Shown here piece after piece: positions 1 to 64,000 of a stretch of 64,000 nucleotides of DNA. The notes under the pieces were generated by a model that was not told the DNA's origin, ran no database searches, and saw only the letters and a list, made by a program, of their open reading frames with translations. Within the stretch, counting starts at the first letter, position 1; every line of letters begins with the position of its first letter. The translations under genes were made by a program, and so were the position numbers. This stretch comes from Amorphochlora amoebiformis (Eukaryota > Cercozoa > Chlorarachniophyceae), in contig BAAHQB010000025.1 in the NCBI GenBank assembly GCA_054601695.1, positions 310,001 through 374,000 of the forward strand, written 5' to 3'.

Positions 1-33
<33 letters not shown>

Positions 34-36
34 AAT

Positions 37-69
<33 letters not shown>

Positions 70-111
70 AATACAAAGATGAAAGTTTGTATATGTTTAC
101 ATACATGTAAA

Positions 112-150
<39 letters not shown>

Positions 151-190
151 TATGTATATATGTATATATATATATATGTGTGTGTGTGTG

Positions 191-235
<45 letters not shown>

Positions 236-286
236 CGAGTAGAGATAGAAAGAGAGTAAACGGGATAAACATAAAGCAGTTAGTAC

Positions 287-4947
<4,661 letters not shown>

Positions 4948-5334
4948 TTATTCCCGGGATCCCGTTCATTTCCCGGGATTCAGAAAGATTTCCGGAGACC
5001 CTTCGAGACCATCCGGAATCCCGATGTCAATCCCGATGGCTTGTGACACGTTGGGTTGTCACGTTTGACTTCTTCTGTTTGTGTGGTGGCGTGATGGCCT
5101 GTCGTCGACTCTCGTATTCGCTTCACCCGCCGTTCCCCCCCCCTCTCTCCTTTTCCCCTGAAGATTCATTTCTTTGAAATCTTTCTAATTTCAGAACTTT
5201 TCTAGAAGTTTCTTATTCTATCTCTCCAACAAAACCCAAAATAGCCGTCCCCCACGTAGGTTCCGTCCTCATCCTCCCTCACCCTTCTTATTTTCTAAAT
5301 TATTAGGAATAGGTGTTATGCTATCGTCCTTCCT
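4948..5334. promoter_or_regulatory. Divergent intergenic region, candidate bidirectional promoter
   Basis: 387 bp, TA-repeat-free, between the start codons of the minus-strand unknown gene and the plus-strand ABC1 kinase. It contains two CCCGGGAT-type palindromic boxes (about 4950-4980), a TTGTGACA...TTGTCACG segment near 5040-5070 and pyrimidine runs. No TATA box can be singled out. The promoter function is inferred from gene orientation only. Confidence 0.5.
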
Positions 5335-31778
<26,444 letters not shown>

Positions 31779-32700
31779 CTACAAGTCTTTCAGTCACTCT
31801 CATCAGTTTGTAGTATAAGCCTAAGTTATACGATTCGCCTCCTGATCACCACATTCAGTACGATATCAAATCATCGGGAAAAAAACGGTTAAGTCAAATT
31901 TTATACATATGTAGCCTTGATGCTAAAGATAGCTGGATAGTCTAGATAGTAGCCAAGATAATCTACTAGTAGACAAATTAAAACCTCGGAGCCGGTCGTG
32001 ACACGATCACATACAGACATAACATCTTGTACTACTTCGACTACAGACATTGTAGAACTTAAGGCGTCTGGATATGCAATCTTATAATTATTATCCGACT
32101 CACTGATCGATATTGGATATACACTAGATATAACCTCTGTCCACGGTGAAAGACCACAGTAAAATGTTGAATATAGTTGAATATCTATTTGGGATAGGTC
32201 TTGTCGCTTGAGTTAATCCCATTAAGCCAAAACTAGAACACTGGCTAGAATACATTTCGGAATGTAAAGCTACCGTTATGTTTTACGGCTTCGATGTCTG
32301 TAATATCTAGAATATACACGTACAGTAAATGTATATATGCATAGCATCATAGTATATATATCGTAGTATGTGTAACTTCGGCATGGGCTATTCTCTAGAT
32401 TCTAGTTATTGACCAAAGTTAATTGCCTTATAAATTATACTAGTTATACTACAAATAGTACTAGGTTCTTACAACTCAGTGTGTATAGACACTATAATAT
32501 ACCAATAGTTCGATTTGGTGTAATTAACCAGATTGACTGTAGACTTATATATAATGCTAATTCCTTTAATCAATTCTAAATGAAATGGTTACTAAGTTAT
32601 ATAGTATTGCGGTTTGACTTAGGGTGGGCAGCCTTTGCCTTAATTTTCGTCATGAGTTCTTTTCTGACCCTAAGAAATCGCTTGTGAATAAGTGAATGCA
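31779..32700. other. Convergent intergenic region, TA-poor and CTAG-rich
   Basis: About 920 bp of mixed sequence follows the kinase stop (TAA, 31776-31778). It contains many CTAG tetranucleotides and no open frame of note. TA repeat resumes at 32700 and the Efg1-like gene ends at about 33042 on the other strand. No RNA gene is visible. The kinase 3' UTR presumably lies in its first part. Confidence 0.6.
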
Positions 32701-32835
32701 TATATATATATATATATATATTTGAATATTTATATTATAATTGTAGTTATTTTTGTATGTATATGTATATTATATAAACATATATATATATATATATATA
32801 TCATATACACATACATATATATATATATATATTAA

Positions 32836-32870
<35 letters not shown>

Positions 32871-32928
32871 TATATATATATATATATATAGATATATATA
32901 TATATATGTCATATAAAATTTTACACAA

Positions 32929-32968
<40 letters not shown>

Positions 32969-33041
32969 GGCATAATACATATCCTAGTACATATATATAT
33001 ATATACTTGTGTGTGTAATACATTTTTATGAACAAACCATG

Positions 33042-40750
<7,709 letters not shown>

Positions 40751-40941
40751 TTTGCCATACCGCAGGGCCGAAATATTTATTCTTATGAATACTTTCCTGC
40801 GAATTTGCTGATTATGGACTCTCAGTGTTTCCTAAGGCGTAAATACCCGTTATAAAGGGGGGGGGGGGATAAAGATTGCTGGGTCAAGTCGGGGTCTACG
40901 TCCGTCGGAATCCAAAAATATCCCCATAATGAAAAGAATAT
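40751..40941. promoter_or_regulatory. Divergent intergenic region, candidate bidirectional promoter
   Basis: 191 bp between the start codons of the Efg1-like gene and the BPI/PqiA-like gene. It is free of TA repeats and contains a G9-10 run at about 40859-40868. The promoter role is inferred from the head-to-head layout. Confidence 0.5.
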
Positions 40942-51298
<10,357 letters not shown>

Positions 51299-52410
51299 AA
51301 GCACTCACCAATTCGCAGTGATATTCCCTAAGAGTTCAAGGTGTAGTCAGTCCTCGACAGTTAAATTTCGTTTCATTTGTATTAGTACTAATGACGGTGT
51401 CTCGTGTAATATTCATGTATCTAGTGACGCACAGTCTCTAGAGTCTAGACAGTGGCTACGCCGCGGGCCACACAATCTAGACAATATTAAATTCGTACAC
51501 TTGAGAAATCTAGGAAATCAAGCTTGATAATTCGATTGGATCATCTAGACTAGTAGATCATACACAATCATTGTGACCTGTCTAGCTGTGACTCGCATGA
51601 CTAGCTAGATGAGTCGAGACGATCTAGACTATCTGTATATACTCTAGACTGACTAGATATTATCATGAGTCATAGGCTACTAGTATAAGCTTGTATAAAT
51701 TTTAGAGTTACAACGTTAACTTAGAACTCCTTAAGCTTAATATTGCGCGCTCCTTCCTAAGCTATTGAAGTTCTTAAGATTATCTGTGACCACTGTCCGG
51801 TCGCCTAAGACCTAAAAGACTGACTAGCCGCTGGATCGGACCATTGCGCTGAGTTACAGCTCTCTTTAGTCTCTGTACACCGGGCAAATGCGGCCTCCAG
51901 TGCCTGTGCAGTGTGCTGTGCATGAAAGAGTATACATCCTATATTCTTAGTTATGTACTTTCCAGTGTTTATATTCTCTTGCTTCCGTTCTTCTGGTTGT
52001 AAGGATTTCTTTTAGTTTTGAAGAGCTATTTCCATCCCACACACACGCACGAACAGAGAGAGTGAGAAGAGGAGATAGTGATCGCTGTCTTCACGGCACC
52101 AAAAAAAAAGTCCTCTCGCAAAGCTGTACATTCCTTTGCGCTACGGCAGTAAAACCTGTACACGGTAGCATTACTTGCTAGATGGTATTTTCCGCTAACC
52201 ATAAGGACCAAAACAAAATCTTTTCAAACAAAAAAAAGGAACGAAAAAAAAAGAAACATATGAAACCCTATTTTTGAGTAATTGCAGTCGAGAGATATGT
52301 CGTAGGTAGAGAGAGTGAGAGGAAGAGATAGGAGGGGCTTTGGGGGGGAGAAAGAGGGAGAAAAGATAGAGAGATTGGAGGAGTTATGGGTGTAAGCACA
52401 CTGAAATGAA
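51299..52410. other. Convergent intergenic region, CTAG-rich
   Basis: About 1.1 kb between the stop of the BPI/PqiA-like gene and the stop of the minus-strand 325-aa gene, free of TA repeat. CTAG is strikingly frequent at 51530-51690. Minus-strand frames at 52026-52211 and 52224-52409 lie downstream of the assembled stop and lack family or splice support, so they are read as 3' UTR or intergenic. Confidence 0.6.
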
Positions 52411-60042
<7,632 letters not shown>

Positions 60043-60506
60043 CGATGGAGAAAAGAGAATGACGTTTCTGGAGGGAAGTGGTACGGAGAGGGGGGCCGGG
60101 GTTGGGTGCGCGTTGGATTGTGAATTTGTGGCCGGTGAGGTGCACTCGAGTAAAATAAGTCTTGGCGATTTCAGCTTATTAAAAACAGTTTTCTTAGGTG
60201 GATTTGAAAGGAAAACTCTGAATGTTGAACTGTTCGGTGTTATATACCCTCTAATAATTAATGAAAACGAAGTCTATGGGATCTATAGCGAATAAATATA
60301 TTGTTTTTAATATTATTTTTATCTGAAAGCTCTCCTGGAACGTTGCAACTCAGTCTATTCTACCTAATTATAGACTCCGAACTTCCGATTTTATACGGCG
60401 TCATCGACAGACGTCGGGATACGTGCTTTAGACCCGCCCATAACACGGCAGAAGCCTTGCATAATTACCCGACCGGCTCATCGGGTCGTTATATCGCAAC
60501 GTAGGC
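60043..60506. promoter_or_regulatory. Divergent intergenic region, candidate bidirectional promoter
   Basis: 464 bp, free of TA repeat, between the start codons of the minus-strand 325-aa gene and the SLC25 carrier. The plus-strand frames crossing it are the antisense of the first exon and were not called. The promoter role is inferred from layout. Confidence 0.5.
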
Positions 60507-61634
60507 ATGATCATCCACCCAGAGCGAAGGTATACAAGGTCTAAAGAAGAGGAGGTTTTGAGTGGGAAGGTTGGGGGTTTCTAGGAAAAACAGTGAGGCC
60601 TAAGTGAGATTTCCGCACTCATTTCATTCAGACGAGTCGAATGGCGCCACCAGGAGATCGAATGGCAACAGCTTAACAAGATCAAGATGCTTGGAACCCA
60701 GACCTGCATGGTTCCTGCCCTTTCCCTTGCTGAAATCGGGATTCTTACCACTGGCTTGTCAGGCGGTGGGCCTCCGCGCGGTTTTGTACCCCAACAGCGT
60801 CGTAAAGACGTATATCCAGACCAACGCGGCCGTAGGGTCGTCACTGCAGGTCGCGACGCTCACAGCCCAAAGGTAACTTATATTTAATCACGTCGCACAA
60901 CTGGATTGCTGAAATGAAATGATCAGACATGGACTGAGAAGCCTGTGGAGGGGTTTCTTGACCTGTCAGATGGGGATCATTCCTGCGCACAGCGTGTACG
61001 TAACGGGTAGGTGTCACTTGTCAAGAACTTTTTCCATTCTTTCGAGCTCTACTGTGTATGTACGACGCTTGTAGGCATGTCTAGTTGAAGAACGCTAATT
61101 TGATGGTTTGTGCACGCAGGTTTGGAGATCTCAAAGCAAAAAATCTCCAGGCTGGCAAGGAGAGAAGGAATTCAAGCAGGCACTGCGGCGCAGATGGGGA
61201 GCTTCTTAGGTAGTTTCATTGATTTTCATGGTGCTGGCGTGTAATGTATAATAACGTTCCACATAGACATACACACGTATTCATGTGCACGTGCAACTTG
61301 CATTCATACTACACTGTGCATGGAGACATGTATCACTGTGAATATTATACATCGTTTTTGTGGAATTGTAAGCGTAAGTATTTACGTATCCCCAGGTGGA
61401 GCGATGGCATCGTTGGGATCACAGCTGGTAATTCTAAAACTAAACCTTAAACCCCGCCCCCCCTTTTCCTCAGCGCTTTCCCTGTGGCGATATTAAATCT
61501 AAACTTTCCCCTCAGGTTAGGACCCCGACGGATGTAATCGCCCAGAGGCTCATGATTCAGGGTAACGAGTAAAATACGCAGTTGTTACACAATTACATTA
61601 TTGCCCCAAATATTTTTCATATTATCGATAAAAA

Positions 61635-61675
<41 letters not shown>

Positions 61676-61808
61676 GTATCTCCATGTCATGCATAATGCA
61701 AACACGTAAATGTATTGTATGTGTACATACACGTATATATGTATATATATGTATATATATATATATATGTGTGTGTGTATATATATTGTATAATATGTAA
61801 ATATACTG

Positions 61809-61839
<31 letters not shown>

Positions 61840-63191
61840 ATCATATATATCTAATATAAATATAATTATATTACATCAATGACGGAACAATGTAGGTACC
61901 GCTGGGGCTGCCCATACGTATCATAATGGAATTCACGCCTTCTACAGCATCCTTAAGGTATTTCACTTCCACAATTGCCCTTACCTACAATCGGATACAT
62001 TCACGTGCAAATACAAATGCATAAAAATCCTTGGTATTCATTGTGACGTACATTATTCTATGTAAATACTAGACTGACGGCATCAGAGGCCTATACACTG
62101 GCCTCGGGGCCGCCGTGTTGGTGTCCGTCCCCTTCTCGGCTATTTTCTGGGGGACATACTCAATTCTGAAGGTATTTTCTTACTAAGGTTGAACTCCTAA
62201 CCATGTTCCCCCCTTTCTTTGAAACCTGATCTGAACCGAGGCGATAACAATAACTAATCGTGTCAGCGCATGCTAATACCTTACTCTGCCTAGCCACTCG
62301 CCAACGGCTAGTTGTAAAGTAGCTACCAAGCCTCAATTTTAACAGAGTGAAAATTGGTTAGGTCCGCGTGGGACACTCGATGAGTCATCTCGCGGGTAAA
62401 TTTCACGATGAAAGCACACAGCATCGGTATGTAGATGTGACTTCATGATCTTCATATGTACATATATATTACATCTACGTCTACTAATTATTAGAAATCT
62501 ATGTGTATCTTTATTGTATATATAATAACACATATCGAACCGCGTACACATAACATCCACACATCCATGTCAAAACTTGTAAACATACATCACCCCACAT
62601 CCAGCTGCTACGTATCTCCTGCGGTCTATGGCGCGGCGACTCCATTCGGGGTGTGGGAGGCGGCTGTCTTTTCTTCCTGTAAGGCCCTAAGCCCCTTTTC
62701 ATATTCATAAGTATCGGGGACATGTATGTATTCGGAATGGAGAATGTCTGATCCCGAATGAAGTCTCTTTTCATTCTGAATTCTCCATTCTATTCCTTTC
62801 TCCATGCCAGCCCTGTAAAAGAACAGCATTCATTTTTTAATTTCACATCCGAAAAATATATATACTTTCCTCTTTTTTCTCTTAAATCCCGGTGTCTAAT
62901 CATGTTTCAGTCTACCCAAACTATTCTAAGCAAAAATCATGCATTCTATGCACACTCTTAATAAACTGCTTTCAACCAAAGTTTAACCTGACCCAACCTC
63001 TAAACCCTGATATGTCCGTAACATACCTAGCGGCCTTCATCTCGGCATGTGCTGCGGCTGCTATCACTAACCCTATCGATATGGTTAAGACTAGGATTCA
63101 GACACGTGCTAAGACAGGGTAACAAAAAAGCTATGTTTTAGCGCGATTTGTGTATGATGTATTTTCTTTTTTTGGTATATATTATATATAT

Positions 63192-63246
<55 letters not shown>

Positions 63247-63355
63247 GTATCTACATATTTATATGAGTACATATATACACACATAAAGAAATGTATATAC
63301 AAATATATATATGTGTATTATATATATATATATATATATATATAATATGTGTGTG

Positions 63356-63392
<37 letters not shown>

Positions 63393-63577
63393 GTATATAT
63401 ATTTACTCTAATATAACATCAGACGTACAGCTGAAGGTGGCAGGTTAGCTCAGAAGGGTGCGGGAATTATAACTCATCTATGGAGCATAGTGAAGTATGA
63501 GGGTTGGTGGAGCTTATCAAAGGTAATATTGCTTGTAGAAATGTGTAACTCTGAATATATATATATGAATAAATATG

Positions 63578-63616
<39 letters not shown>

Positions 63617-63684
63617 TTATACATTTATAGGGATTCTCCTCCCGAGTGATGACTATCGGGCCTTTTTCCGTCCTAGGAATTCTG
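60507..63684 (+). CDS. Mitochondrial carrier family (SLC25, SLC25A44-like), 3' end unresolved
   Basis: Solute carrier of the inner mitochondrial membrane. Exons: 60507-60529, 60632-60710, 60763-60872, 60927-61006, 61120-61209, 61396-61427, 61516-61561, 61896-61957, 62073-62171, 62982-63118, 63423-63522, 63631-63684. They total 912 nt (304 codons), all phases consistent. The three carrier repeats are visible: [11 protein letters not shown] then [23 protein letters not shown] then [21 protein letters not shown] then [17 protein letters not shown]. The second-repeat form [10 protein letters not shown] and N-terminal [10 protein letters not shown] are typical of the SLC25A44/branched-chain amino-acid carrier branch, but the substrate is inferred. 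Its 5' introns are short (52-187 bp) and TA-free. TA repeat appears only in later introns. After 63684 either the frame runs on to a TAG at 63730-63732 or a last exon lies beyond 64000. Confidence 0.88.
62172..62981. other. Long non-TA intron 9 of the SLC25 carrier
   Basis: 810 bp between exons 62073-62171 and 62982-63118, with mixed composition. A spliceable segment at 62604-62690 (after CATCCAG) could be an alternative exon, but its phase-0 reading soon hits a stop, so it is not included. Confidence 0.55.
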
Positions 63685-63775
63685 GTAATATTCGTGGCAT
63701 ATATATTAATATGCATATACACATCTATTTAGATGTATGAATATTTGCAATATATATATATATATATATGTACGC

Positions 63776-63814
<39 letters not shown>

Positions 63815-63918
63815 TTATATACGCATGTATGTGTGTCTACATACATATCTATTTACACAAACACACACGATTCTCACTCCCCGAAAGTATTCGGATGAAA
63901 TTTTTTGGATGAAATATA

Positions 63919-63977
<59 letters not shown>

Positions 63978-64000
63978 TATCTAACACCTCGAAAAGACTC

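Noticed and set aside
60604-60887. Two overlapping 66-90 aa frames treated as whole genes
   Set aside because: They are two frames of adjacent SLC25 exons; a 52-bp intron (60711-60762) reconciles them.
62604-62690. Extra SLC25 exon after CATCCAG
   Set aside because: Out of phase or stopped; the exons on either side join in phase without it.

Overview
This is a nuclear DNA window from a eukaryotic protist, most likely an alga or another stramenopile-grade lineage (low confidence on the clade). The reasons are dense GT-AG introns, TTAGGG-type interstitial telomere repeats, a long plastid/mitochondrial-style ABC1 atypical kinase, and a BPI-plus-PqiA-like membrane protein. Most of the bases are (TA)n microsatellite sitting in introns. 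The apparent Tyr/Ile ORFs are translations of that repeat and were discarded. The real genes had to be assembled exon by exon from splice sites, reading phase and family motifs.

Six genes were assembled, in strictly alternating orientation. (1) 287-4947 minus: unrecognised acidic/charged protein, running off or close to the left edge. (2) 5335-31778 plus: ABC1/UbiB-family atypical kinase, 39 exons over 26.4 kb, every phase consistent, 787 aa. (3) 33042-40750 minus: small basic protein with an Efg1-like (nucleolar rRNA-processing) core. (4) 40942-51298 plus: about 1256-aa lipid-binding/membrane protein, an N-terminal BPI/LBP-like ectodomain in almost one exon and a C-terminal PqiA-like multi-pass region in 15 small exons. 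(5) 52411-60042 minus: 325-aa unrecognised protein in 10 exons. (6) 60507-63684 plus: SLC25 mitochondrial carrier of the SLC25A44-like type, probably continuing off the right edge.

The three divergent pairs (1/2, 3/4, 5/6) share TA-poor 5' regions of 387, 191 and 464 bp between start codons, which are candidate bidirectional promoters. The convergent 3' ends (2/3 and 4/5) are separated by 1.1-1.3 kb, partly CTAG-rich.

The most striking structure is a set of 'exon echoes': decayed, short partial copies of an exon lying in the adjoining TA-filled intron. Echoes upstream of the exon carry the acceptor plus the exon 5' end. Echoes downstream carry the exon 3' end plus the donor. About 15 exons in at least three genes show this. 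Introns also hold interstitial telomere repeats in both orientations, a CACGTG-rich 42-bp minisatellite, a 66-bp-arm inverted repeat, an 80-bp-class satellite and a dispersed repeat family.
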